DNA of 26,887 bases, taken from the NCBI GenBank assembly GCA_964559125.1, contig CAZLGW010000057.1, positions 1 through 26,887 on the forward strand, given 5' to 3'. The position numbers and the translations under genes are program-made. Positions 1-7,030 of the stretch are shown here, one piece after another (position 1 is the first letter of the stretch; every line of letters begins with the position of its first letter). Source of the stretch: Ravibacter sp964559125. GTDB lineage: Bacteria > Bacteroidota > Bacteroidia > Cytophagales > Spirosomataceae. Below the pieces are notes generated by a model. That model saw nothing but the letters and a program-made list of their open reading frames with translations, did no database searches and was not told the origin of the DNA.

Positions 1-2
1 CA

Positions 3-113
3 TTCCAGTGGCTCAAATACGCACTGGAAAACATCATGACCATTAATCACAAGAAACTATCCGAACTCTTCCCGCAGAACTATAAAAATCTGGAGATATC
101 AAACAAGGCGTAG
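3..113 (+). pseudogene. C-terminal end of a transposase, probably IS66 family (partial)
   Basis: An open frame enters from the left edge and stops at TAG 111-113. Its 36 residues include WLKYALENIMTINHKKL and end in LFPQNYKNLEISNKA. The pattern of a W-L-x-x-V/A-L segment followed by L-x-P-x-x-Y near the stop resembles the extreme C-terminus of IS66-type TnpC transposases. That is family knowledge applied to a very short piece, so the family is tentative. No clear terminal inverted repeat was found after the stop. The rest of the gene, if intact, lies outside the window. It would be one mobile element at the edge of the rearranged zone. Confidence 0.45.
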
Positions 114-448
114 TTCGTCGGGCGCATACTTAGTTTTGATCTATAATAAAAATACAGCCTGCAAAGCCATGGCTGTGTTAAGTATGGACTTCGAAACTTA
201 CAAATATGCAAAGGGAAACACTTAAACTAGATCTTTGGTTGTGCGCTATGGCGCTAACGTCAGTGATTTTTATAATGTCGGCATTGGCGGGGATTTACTG
301 GCTTCTGATTCGAATAATTTGACTGCAGGTGTATCAAACCCGCTAGACAATATCACACGTTTGATTACCACCCTACCCGGGGCGGCAGTGGTAAAAGGTA
401 GGCAGCGACGCGCTGCTATTGCCTTTTATAAATAAAATCGTTTCGCTT
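114..448. other. Non-coding or decayed stretch before ATPase A copy 1
   Basis: No convincing gene is seen. An ORF in frame with ATG 206-208 could encode a 38-residue peptide with one hydrophobic segment (about residues 14-35) ending at TGA 320-322, but it lacks a recognisable ribosome site and may be the start of a truncated membrane protein. A 66-codon plus-strand frame at 235-435 has no recognisable features. From position 402 the sequence becomes homologous to 8461 onward, which marks the left end of a duplicated module. Confidence 0.4.
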
Positions 449-481
449 AAGATACATTTTTATTCTATTTGTGTATCTTTA
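449..481 (+). promoter_or_regulatory. Dyad and -7 element in front of ATPase A copy 1
   Basis: AAGATACA (449-456) and TGTATCTT (472-479) are perfect 8-bp inverted arms 15 bases apart. The right arm overlaps TATCTTTA (474-481), one base off the Bacteroidota -7 consensus TAnnTTTG. The start codon ATG at 490 follows after 8 bases, so a transcript from here would be almost leaderless. Position 481 is A here but G in the second copy (8540), so copy 1 has the weaker -7 box. Binding of a regulator to the dyad is inference. Confidence 0.5.
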
Positions 482-489
482 CCGATACG

Positions 490-1686
490 ATGGAAGTATT
501 AATTGATCGATACCGGGAATTACTGCGTGGTACCATGACCGGGTTTATCCGGGGATTGGATGCCAGGATAAATTGGAGCGCCCGGGCTGTATGCATAGAA
601 GGGGCCAGGGGAACTGGTAAGTCCACCCTGATGCTACAGCGCATCAGACGCCATTTAGCGCCGGATCAAACCCTTTACTTGTCTTTGGACGACCTGTATT
701 TCAGACAGCATTCGCTCCTGGACGTTGCTGAAACATTCTATCAGCGGGGCGGACGGTATCTTTTCCTGGATGAAGTACATAAATATCCCAACTGGCAGCG
801 TGAGGTGAAGAATCTCTATGATTTTAAACCTGAATTGAAGCTGGTGGTGTCGGGGTCTTCAATTCTTACCTTACAGCGATCTGACGCTGATCTGAGCCGA
901 CGCTTGTTGCGTTACCATCTTCCTGAACTATCCCTGCGGGAATATATAGTACTAAAAGAAGACATCAGCTTACCGTCCTACTCATTGCCGGAGGTGCTGA
1001 ATAACCATCAGCATATTGTTGATGAAATAAAAGAGCGCCTTACGTCCCCCTTAAAATTATTTCACGAATACCTGACCTACGGAGCCTACCCGTTTTTTCT
1101 GGAAGGCGAGCATGAGTACTTGCTGCGTATCAACCAGTTGATCAATGTCATTATAGATTATGATCTTCCGGAAGCCAAACCCATAGAAGCCGGAACACAG
1201 GGTAAGCTGAAAAAATTGTTATACATACTGTCTACAGCTGTACCCTTTAAACCCAACATCGCCAAGCTTGCCGTACAGGTCGGAACGTCGCGTTCGAGGT
1301 TACTGGAAATGCTGGACCTGCTGGAAAAGGCTCAACTGATCGCCAATTTACGAAGCGCAGCTTTTGGGATCAGCCTGATGAATAAACCTGAGAAAGTGTT
1401 GCTGCACAACACAAGCCTGATCGCTGCCCTGGCAGAAGGACTGCCCAATACAGGAAACCTGCGGGAGACCTACTTTCACACCCAACTTACCGGCGCAGGC
1501 CATCGTCTCACGTATCCTCAAACGGGTGATTTCCTGGCAGATGGGCGATACCTTTTTGAAATAGGGGGTAAAAATAAGGGGAAAAACCAACTGGGAAATA
1601 CAGAAGACGCTTTCCTGGCGCTTGATGACATCGAATATGGCTCCCCTGGAAAAATCCCGCTCTGGCTTTTCGGATTTCTGTATTGA
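490..1686 (+). CDS. P-loop ATPase with C-terminal nuclease-like domain (kind A, copy 1)
   Basis: The 398-residue protein starts at ATG 490, because the longer frame from 469 would begin inside the promoter dyad. Residues 38-46 (GARGTGKST) are Walker A with K44. Residues 91-95 (LFLDE) are Walker B, and SGSS at 121-124 fits sensor 1. The C-terminal GD347 followed by E357-x-GGK361 fits the D...ExK core of PD-(D/E)xK-like domains found behind this AAA type (DUF4143-like group). Biochemical function is unknown; it is probably a cytoplasmic ATP-dependent DNA- or nucleic-acid-associated protein (inference). Against copy 2 it differs by nine bases, all between 790 and 1017, and by one silent base in the last codon. 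Its 3' end faces a remnant of kind B, as in copy 2. Confidence 0.85.
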   Translation: MEVLIDRYRELLRGTMTGFIRGLDARINWSARAVCIEGARGTGKSTLMLQRIRRHLAPDQTLYLSLDDLYFRQHSLLDVAETFYQRGGRYLFLDEVHKYPNWQREVKNLYDFKPELKLVVSGSSILTLQRSDADLSRRLLRYHLPELSLREYIVLKEDISLPSYSLPEVLNNHQHIVDEIKERLTSPLKLFHEYLTYGAYPFFLEGEHEYLLRINQLINVIIDYDLPEAKPIEAGTQGKLKKLLYILSTAVPFKPNIAKLAVQVGTSRSRLLEMLDLLEKAQLIANLRSAAFGISLMNKPEKVLLHNTSLIAALAEGLPNTGNLRETYFHTQLTGAGHRLTYPQTGDFLADGRYLFEIGGKNKGKNQLGNTEDAFLALDDIEYGSPGKIPLWLFGFLY

Positions 1687-1690
1687 ATGG
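1651..1690 (+). repeat. 40-bp 3'-end sequence shared by all kind A genes
   Basis: The last 36 coding bases plus a few bases after the stop are identical to 4543-4582 at the end of the otherwise diverged relative. They are also nearly identical at 9710-9749 (differences in the tail) and at 12680-12719. The segment encodes KIPLWLFGFLY and the stop. Identity even at silent positions between diverged genes points to recent exchange at this end or to a DNA-level function. Confidence 0.7.
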
Positions 1691-1836
1691 ATCTCCCTTT
1701 CTCACCCTTCTTTCCCCAAAAACTCCCGCAGCGAAACCTGCCCTCCGTCCTTACCTACGAATACCCGGTACCGGTTGGGCGTTCTCCATCAGTTTCCCGA
1801 TGTCCCGGCCCAGGTTGAGGTTATCTTGGTATCAAT
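1687..1836 (-). pseudogene. Collapsed remnant of a kind B ATPase gene
   Basis: This is a minus-strand patchwork matching the intact kind B gene. 1687-1742 matches 9746-9801 (the C-terminal VSLREFLG codons). 1743-1777 matches 9988-10022. 1778-1822 matches 10043-10087. From about 1825 it matches the 5' end from about 10950. The missing blocks are about 186 bp, 20 bp and about 860 bp, so the Walker motifs and most of the protein are gone. The remaining order and orientation are unchanged, so the simplest account is serial deletion after the module was duplicated. Confidence 0.8.
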
Positions 1837-1895
1837 TCTTCCATTATAATTGAATATTTCGTTAATATGGAAATTTTATCAATTACGATGGAAGA
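1837..1895 (-). promoter_or_regulatory. Orphan inverted repeat left from the kind B start region
   Basis: TCTTCCATTATAATTGA (1837-1853) faces TCAATTACGATGGAAGA (1879-1895), with 15 of 17 positions complementary and a 25-base spacer. The same structure overlaps the start codon of the intact kind B gene (10962-11020). Here the gene it served has been deleted, but the repeat remains almost unchanged. Confidence 0.6.
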
Positions 1896-1911
1896 AATTT
1901 TTTGTGTCTTT

Positions 1912-1962
1912 ATTATCCAGGATTATGTTTTACAAAGATAATGTTTTTAAAGGATAATTATA
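1912..1962. repeat. Deletion scar joining kind B and kind C upstream regions
   Basis: Up to 1916 the sequence matches copy 2 up to 11041. From 1917 it matches copy 2 from 12439 to about 12484. ATTAT is present at both parental positions (11037-11041 and 12434-12438) and once here (1912-1916), so a 1397-bp block carrying all of kind C is missing with a 5-bp microhomology at the joint. The remainder is the former promoter region of kind C, ending just before the stop codon of kind D. Confidence 0.75.
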
Positions 1963-1963
1963 C

Positions 1964-3283
1964 TTACATCTCTTCCATCGAAAGCGCCCGGTAATCCAGG
2001 TCGTAGTCGCTTAAAGTCCCGGTCTTTTCGATAAAATGCAGACTTTTCTCTTTTAACTTGTTTATACTGATATTTCCGGCATTGCGTTTTATTTCCGCTA
2101 TAACAGCGGTTTTATTCAGCTCGTTGACTGCGATCATATCAATTTCATTTTCACCTTTTCTGTCCCAGTATCCTCCGATACGCGAAAAAGTCTCTTGCTC
2201 CATATACTGAGTCCGGAAATAACGCTCCAGTATGTTTCCGCTGAAAGTCGGGTAATCGCGGACGATAACTTCTTTTAATTGCCCGTATGCCCCTACTTCC
2301 ACCATATAGCTGTATTTGTAGATGAACCTGAACCAGAAGGCCAGGAAATTATCATTTAATGCATAGCGTACGTTTTTGGTTTCTACTTTGGCAAAGATGG
2401 GGGTGACTTTCGAAACCAGGCCATAATCATGTTCTAGTCTTGTCAGGTAACCGCCAATCTCCCGATCCACTACCGCTTCAATCGTTGCTCTTGTATTTTT
2501 GCCTCTTGCGATAGCCGACAGGATGGTGAAATAATTGGCATACTCTTTGCCGAATTCTTCTATCAGCATGTTTTTACCTTCAGGAATGAAAGTAGAATCT
2601 TCCCGGATGATGTAGTTGAGCATGGCCTCCAGCGTGTAAGAGCAGGAATCAATCAAAAGCTGGACATATTTGGCAACTCCTCCGGTAAAGGCATACAGAG
2701 CCAGCAGATCTTCCGGGGCATAACCGGGGTGGTGGTTGGCAAGGATTTCCTTCAGGACATAAGTTTCGAAGGGTTTTACCTTCAACAACGCCGTCGCACG
2801 TCCAAATAGAGGCTCCTTGGCGTGTTGGAATATCTTATGCATCAGTGAATGAACAGAACCGCTTAGCAGCAGATTTATTTTGCTCTGACTTTTATGAATG
2901 TCCCAATAATGCTGTATATCACTATATACGGAAGGTGCGATGTTGTAGAATTCCTGGAATTCATCAATAATCAGGTTGAAAGGCTGTGTTTTTGAAAGCT
3001 CCATTAGAAACCTGAAGAGTTCTCCGAAGCGGCTCGTTCCGCCGAGGATCGGGACATTTAATTTTTCCTGTAGCTCCCGCGCAAAATCCTCACACAGAAA
3101 ACGCTCGGCTTTTCGTGCGACAAAGAAGTAAAGGGTCGGTTGACCCTCGGTCGCTTTCAGCAACAATTGGGTTTTACCAATACGCCTGCGCCCGGTGATA
3201 ACGGTCATTTGGGCATGTTCCAGGGATTTCTCCCGGATCGACAATAGCTTTTCAATCTCCTTTTCTCTGTTGTAAAATTCCAT
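1964..3283 (-). CDS. P-loop ATPase with DUF234-type C-terminal domain (kind D)
   Basis: The protein has 439 residues. N-terminal GRRRIGKTQ at 31-39 is Walker A (K37) and NLIIDEFQ around 103-110 is Walker B (D107, E108). LLLSGS near 140 fits sensor 1. The middle contains a helical lid and winged-helix-like part. The C-terminus from about 369 has GGYWDRKGENEID, then AEIK (E397, K399), with D382 before it, which is a complete D...ExK pattern. This architecture matches archaeal-type ATPases of the PF01637/DUF234 group; cellular function is unknown. ATG 3283 follows a good promoter and a leader of roughly 50 bases with short direct repeats. Its 3' end abuts the collapsed module, so it was probably brought in separately. 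Confidence 0.85.
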   Translation of the reverse strand: MEFYNREKEIEKLLSIREKSLEHAQMTVITGRRRIGKTQLLLKATEGQPTLYFFVARKAERFLCEDFARELQEKLNVPILGGTSRFGELFRFLMELSKTQPFNLIIDEFQEFYNIAPSVYSDIQHYWDIHKSQSKINLLLSGSVHSLMHKIFQHAKEPLFGRATALLKVKPFETYVLKEILANHHPGYAPEDLLALYAFTGGVAKYVQLLIDSCSYTLEAMLNYIIREDSTFIPEGKNMLIEEFGKEYANYFTILSAIARGKNTRATIEAVVDREIGGYLTRLEHDYGLVSKVTPIFAKVETKNVRYALNDNFLAFWFRFIYKYSYMVEVGAYGQLKEVIVRDYPTFSGNILERYFRTQYMEQETFSRIGGYWDRKGENEIDMIAVNELNKTAVIAEIKRNAGNISINKLKEKSLHFIEKTGTLSDYDLDYRALSMEEM

Positions 3284-3301
3284 GTCTAGGGAAATGGCTG
3301 A

Positions 3302-3327
3302 TTCCGAAATGATCAGTTCCGAAATGA
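3302..3327. repeat. Tandem 11-bp repeats in the leader of kind D
   Basis: TTCCGAAATGA occurs at 3302-3312 and 3317-3327 with a 15-base period, and a weaker third unit (GGGAAATGG) lies nearer the start codon. CTGAT (3298-3302) and ATCAG (3312-3316) form a small dyad across the first unit. The position between promoter and ATG suggests an operator or an RNA-level control site (inference). Confidence 0.5.
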
Positions 3328-3341
3328 GTGTTTCTATAATG

Positions 3342-3371
3342 CAAATATAATGGGCGTTTGCGGGAAAGCAA
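3342..3371 (-). promoter_or_regulatory. Consensus Bacteroidota promoter of kind D
   Basis: On the minus strand TTG (complement of 3369-3371) is followed after exactly 19 bases by TATATTTG (complement of 3342-3349). This matches the TTG-N19-TAnnTTTG pattern of the primary sigma factor of this phylum. Transcription would start near 3335. Confidence 0.7.
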
Positions 3372-3444
3372 GTTTTGTCATAATCAATCGCACACCCCTC
3401 TGGTCCTCACTTTTCTTCCACCTGTGGGACAGTAGTGTAGATCA

Positions 3445-3550
3445 GTGAACTCAAAAGGCTACCCAAAAGCTTCCGGATCGAACCTGACTTTGGATGATCT
3501 CCACCGCGTGCGGGATGCTGTTCTTCGTGTGCTTCAGCCTCAGGCGAGTA
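3445..3550 (+). pseudogene. C-terminal fragment of a DegT-family sugar aminotransferase
   Basis: A frame reading GYPKASGSNLTLDDLHRVRDAVL resembles the C-terminus of DegT/DnrJ/EryC1/StrS aminotransferases, which commonly end with a P-S-G-S-N-L-T-x-x-D-L-x-R-V segment. No other part of the enzyme precedes it. The frame then runs into the promoter region of the next ATPase relative. An internal fragment of the same family lies at 12944-13078, also on the plus strand. These enzymes make amino sugars for surface polysaccharides using PLP. The family call is from a short match. Confidence 0.5.
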
Positions 3551-3578
3551 ATGCTTTTTTTAAAAAACAAAAAATCCA

Positions 3579-3601
3579 TAAATTTGCTTTTTTAAAAAAG
3601 C
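3579..3601 (+). promoter_or_regulatory. -7 box and 16-bp palindrome before the diverged kind A relative
   Basis: TAAATTTG (3579-3586) fits the -7 consensus. It is followed directly by the perfect palindrome GCTTTTTTAAAAAAGC (3586-3601), and ATG is at 3606. The palindrome would cover the transcription start. A related A/T palindrome lies a little upstream around 3553-3568. No clear TTG is present at -33. Confidence 0.5.
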
Positions 3602-3605
3602 GTTT

Positions 3606-4578
3606 ATGGATAATCTGTTTGAAAAATATTACCAGAAGCTGGGGCGTGTGCAATGCAATACCAAGCGGTCGTTATTGGATGAAATAGACTGGACTAATCG
3701 TCGAGCTTAAAAATATCTATGATGACCATCCCGGTCTTCAGCTTGTTTTTACGGGTTCATCTTTAATTCATATAGAACGGGCTAAAGGTGATTTGAGCCG
3801 GCGGGTGGTTATGTATGAGCTTTTCGGACTTTCGTTCCGCGAGTTTCTGCATTTTGAGGGCATTGGTTCTTATAGTAAGATCAACCTCGATGACTTGTTG
3901 AAAGATCATATCGCCATTGCCCGTTCGGTAGCTGACAAAATCAGGCCGCTGTCTTTTTTTAAGGATTACCTGCAATACGGCTATTACCCTTATTACCTGG
4001 AGAATAAAAACTTCTATTATCAGAAGTTGTCCGAAACTATCGGTATTGCGTTAAGTACGGATTTGCCTGCTGCGCATGGTTTAAGCTACGGTAGTATTGA
4101 AAAAATACGCCTTTTGCTTCATGTACTGGCAGAAAGTGTGCCTTTCAAGCCTAACATTTCCAAGCTGAGCGAACGGATCGGAACCACGCGCAATAGCCTC
4201 CTGGAATTCTTAAAGTACCTTGAGGATATGCGTATTGCGAAACGCCTCTATGCCGATACCAAAGGAATAGGCGTATTGCAGAAGCCCGAGAAGCTATACC
4301 TGTTTCATCCCAATCTGAATTACGCACTTTCCTATGGCCGGAGCGATACCGGGAATATGCGGGAAAGCTTTTTCCTGAACCAGGTGTCTTCTGTCTATCC
4401 AACGGCTTATAGTCATGACGGGGATTTCAGGACTGGAGATTATACTTTCGAGATAGGAGGCCAGGCCAAAACACAAAAACAGATACAGCATGTCGAAAAT
4501 GCCTTTATAGTAGCAGACAACATCGAAATAGGGTATGGTAACAAAATCCCGCTCTGGCTTTTCGGATTTCTGTATTGA
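3606..4578 (+). pseudogene. Diverged kind A ATPase that lost its Walker motifs
   Basis: The frame from ATG 3606 gives MDNLFEKYYQKLGR and continues to NRR, matching residues 1-31 of kind A, then stops at 3708. Translation resumes in another frame at 3703 with ELKNIYDDHPGLQLVFTGSS, matching from about residue 106 of kind A, and runs to the stop at 4576-4578. About 75 codons holding Walker A and Walker B are missing and the joint is out of frame. The remaining 3' frame (ATG 3793) could still make 261 residues with the C-terminal nuclease-like part (GD, then FEIGGQAK). It is most simply an inactivated gene; a free C-terminal domain product is possible but unsupported. Confidence 0.8.
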
Positions 4579-4620
4579 ATGGCTCTCTCCCCCTCATCTC
4601 CGTTGCGCATGGGTATTTCA

Positions 4621-5340
4621 CTACTGTTCCTTCACCTGTGATTCCGGCGTCTGGGAAGGGTTCAAAACCAATACAGCTTTGAGCGAAAAGGTAAGCCTGG
4701 CCTTATTTATAAAAACTCTGTTATCGTCGATATTGATAGAAGTCACGACGTCATCGTTGATTACCAGTTGCTTACCGACATATTGCTCGGTTATGTACTT
4801 TCGGGGTTGCCTGATACCGTTGAATTCTATTGAGCCGAGCATCGAAAAGTTATCCGAAAACCGCCAGCCAGCTCCCAATCCTCCGTCTATTTTCTGGTTG
4901 TAGACTTTTGTTTCGGATGCAAATTGCACAACATTCACGACCATCCCTATCGAAAACTTTGATGGTACAGAAAATATTTCTCCTTCCGTATTTTTCGAGG
5001 AGCCGTATAGCGCATCTCCTTTTTTTACCGTCTCCTTTATTTTTCGAAGGTAAAACGTCTTGGGGCTCACTAATATAGCGGTTGAAAGAACCACCGATCC
5101 CAGCCCTACTTTTTCGAGTTGAAGCGTCTTATCGACGGGGTTAACACTCAAATCGTATGGGTTACGCGTAATGATGTTATAGCCAAGACTTCCACCTATT
5201 TTAAGAGACGAAGCCGAATTCACTTTCACACCGGAGAGCTTTAAATCCTGTACGGAAGTTTCCGATAATCTCAGATAGCTTTGAGAGAATGCGCAGCGGC
5301 CGGCAGCATACAGTACAATAAACAGGGTCAGGGTTCTCAT
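4621..5340 (-). CDS. Exported protein of unknown function, possible outer-membrane barrel
   Basis: The protein has 239 residues with a signal peptide (about residues 1-19, ending AFSQ). The mature part is rich in alternating polar and hydrophobic stretches (KFSIGMVVNVVQF, GGLGAGWRFSDNFSMLGSIEF), which suggests a small beta-barrel or beta-sheet protein at the outer membrane. No family is recognised. It is the last gene of the minus-strand set that includes the LpxR-like gene, starting 67 bases after that gene's stop. Its stop lies 42 bases from the end of the ATPase pseudogene on the opposite strand. Confidence 0.65.
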   Translation of the reverse strand: MRTLTLFIVLYAAGRCAFSQSYLRLSETSVQDLKLSGVKVNSASSLKIGGSLGYNIITRNPYDLSVNPVDKTLQLEKVGLGSVVLSTAILVSPKTFYLRKIKETVKKGDALYGSSKNTEGEIFSVPSKFSIGMVVNVVQFASETKVYNQKIDGGLGAGWRFSDNFSMLGSIEFNGIRQPRKYITEQYVGKQLVINDDVVTSINIDDNRVFINKARLTFSLKAVLVLNPSQTPESQVKEQ

Positions 5341-5407
5341 AACAATGGAATTTTAAGGGTTGAATATATTCTTAAGCTGTAAAAATCAAGGGATCCCCGT
5401 GGGAAAG

Positions 5408-6592
5408 CTAGCCTCCTACGGGTACCCACAACGTCAGGCAGCCCCAGTAGTGGCTCCGCCTGAACATAGGGTGCGTAATTTCGGTCGATCGCCTTTTTAT
5501 CGAAGCCGACAGGCGAAAGCTGTTTCCATTTTTTGTCCCCGCCGGTATATTATTGGGGTTAAACAGAGAGATAGTGCTTGCGAAGCATAAACCCAGTTCA
5601 AAGTCCGAAACAAAAGTGGACATAAGATCCGGGTCGATCGAATAGCCTGAAGAAAATCGCCTGGAGCCGGTCAGGAGCACGTTTCTCCCAAAGAGCCGGG
5701 CTGCAAAATTGCCATACAGGAATAATTCTCGGGATTTATATTTAGTCAGCGTGTCTAACCCTGGGGCCTTACTGGCCACATCGGTAGCCGACGCCGCTGT
5801 TATGGCGTAGTTATATTTGTCGATAAGTCCCAGCCGGCCTCCGATTTTTCCTCCGAAATAGGTATAATAGCCTGCGGCCAGCTCCGTTCCGTAGTACCCG
5901 TCCACCCCGAATTTATTTAAATAGGTAAAGTGCTTTCCACGTTTACAGATTGAATTGAGCCTTTGTATTTCTTCAACCGGCTTCTCGCTCCTGTCCTGCC
6001 TGACAAATGGCGAAAGAAAGGTATTCCTGACCATGAAGACTGGTTTACCCCCTTTGCCGATCTGTGTGTCCCACCCTAAAGGCACTCCTCTGCCGTTTAG
6101 ATAGCGCATCCTGTGCGTTAGGTTCTGGAACTCCTTCCCCACATTGGTGCCCAGCAGGCCATAAGTGAAATCCCACGTATACATGCGTCCGCGGTTGTTT
6201 ATCCTGGAAGTGCTGGTTGAAAAGAAAACCAGGTTTGAATAGGGGCGGTCGCCGTATTCCGGGTAATAAGTGCGGATATCCTTAGGGGTGAAAGCGGATA
6301 CCCCGATAGTAAAGGCAGCGGGTAGCGGATTTCTCACGGCTTCCCCTCCAAGGACATTAGAGACCAGGTTGTCCAACAGCTTATGAGGCAAAAAAAGTAC
6401 ATTTTGCTGTTCTTGTCCTTCCGCCATATACGTAAGTGTAGTCCCCTGCGTATAGTTGCGGTCCTGGTTTTTGCCAAAGGGCGCCATAAGAAAGTCCTGG
6501 TCGATCTGCAGGCCTATCGTGCCCCGGGTAGACTCTTGCCCGGATGACCTGATTACCAGCAGCAGCAAGCTGAAAAGGAGGAGCTTTTTCAT
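5408..6592 (-). CDS. LpxR-family (DUF2219) lipid A deacylase-like outer-membrane protein
   Basis: The protein has 394 residues with a signal peptide (about 1-19). Family marks are visible: QDRNYTQG at 43-50, YGDRPYSNL at 113-121, GLLGTNVGKEFQNLTHR at 145-161 (H160 fits the conserved histidine) and PLGWDTQI at 171-178. LpxR enzymes are outer-membrane barrels that remove the 3'-acyloxyacyl group of lipid A. The N-terminal IDQDF has Gln where the enteric enzymes have the catalytic Asn before Asp, so activity is uncertain. It is somewhat longer than enteric LpxR (about 320). The start overlaps the stop of the upstream lipoprotein gene (ATGA, 6589-6592), which indicates translational coupling. Confidence 0.78.
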   Translation of the reverse strand: MKKLLLFSLLLLVIRSSGQESTRGTIGLQIDQDFLMAPFGKNQDRNYTQGTTLTYMAEGQEQQNVLFLPHKLLDNLVSNVLGGEAVRNPLPAAFTIGVSAFTPKDIRTYYPEYGDRPYSNLVFFSTSTSRINNRGRMYTWDFTYGLLGTNVGKEFQNLTHRMRYLNGRGVPLGWDTQIGKGGKPVFMVRNTFLSPFVRQDRSEKPVEEIQRLNSICKRGKHFTYLNKFGVDGYYGTELAAGYYTYFGGKIGGRLGLIDKYNYAITAASATDVASKAPGLDTLTKYKSRELFLYGNFAARLFGRNVLLTGSRRFSSGYSIDPDLMSTFVSDFELGLCFASTISLFNPNNIPAGTKNGNSFRLSASIKRRSTEITHPMFRRSHYWGCLTLWVPVGG

Positions 6593-7029
6593 TTTTTTGT
6601 CAGTAATAGTTTAACCTTCCTGAATTCACCCTGCAAGCCCGGATCGACATCTTCCCGGTAGTTTTCGATGTGGAGTATACGAATCGTGTAGCCATCCACA
6701 TCGGCCATATCCGAATACAAGCCGCAATTACCCTGCGAAGCCCGGTTCATCAGAGAAACACGCTGGTCATTAACCCCCAACTGCACCTTAAAAAAAATAT
6801 CGCCGTCGGAACATGTATGATTTTTAAGGGAAATAAGCCTTACTGTTATCCTGACATTAGCGATGGTGTCCGAAAATACGGCCTGGTCTGCCCTGTTTAC
6901 CGGATGAGGTAAATTCTCGGTATTCCGCAGATAAAAAGGACGGTCCAACTGAATCTGAATATCTGGTTGTGGGTAGTCGCTTTCGCAGGCAACAAAAAGC
7001 AGAATAAGAAGAGAAAGCAATATTTTCAT
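6589..7029 (-). CDS. Small predicted lipoprotein
   Basis: The protein has 146 residues. The N-terminus MKILLSLLILLFVAC has a lipobox with Cys15, so the mature protein would be lipid-anchored in the periplasm or at the surface. Two further cysteines (in NHTCSDG and GNCGLYS) may form a disulfide. The sequence looks mainly beta. No family is recognised. It lies between a protease lipoprotein (1-base gap upstream) and the LpxR-like gene (4-base overlap downstream), so the three are almost certainly made together. Confidence 0.72.
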   Translation of the reverse strand: MKILLSLLILLFVACESDYPQPDIQIQLDRPFYLRNTENLPHPVNRADQAVFSDTIANVRITVRLISLKNHTCSDGDIFFKVQLGVNDQRVSLMNRASQGNCGLYSDMADVDGYTIRILHIENYREDVDPGLQGEFRKVKLLLTKK

Positions 7030-7030
7030 A

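Noticed and set aside
235..435. 66-codon plus-strand reading frame before ATPase A copy 1
   Set aside because: No start signal, no recognisable motif, and it ends inside the duplicated module border; probably chance.
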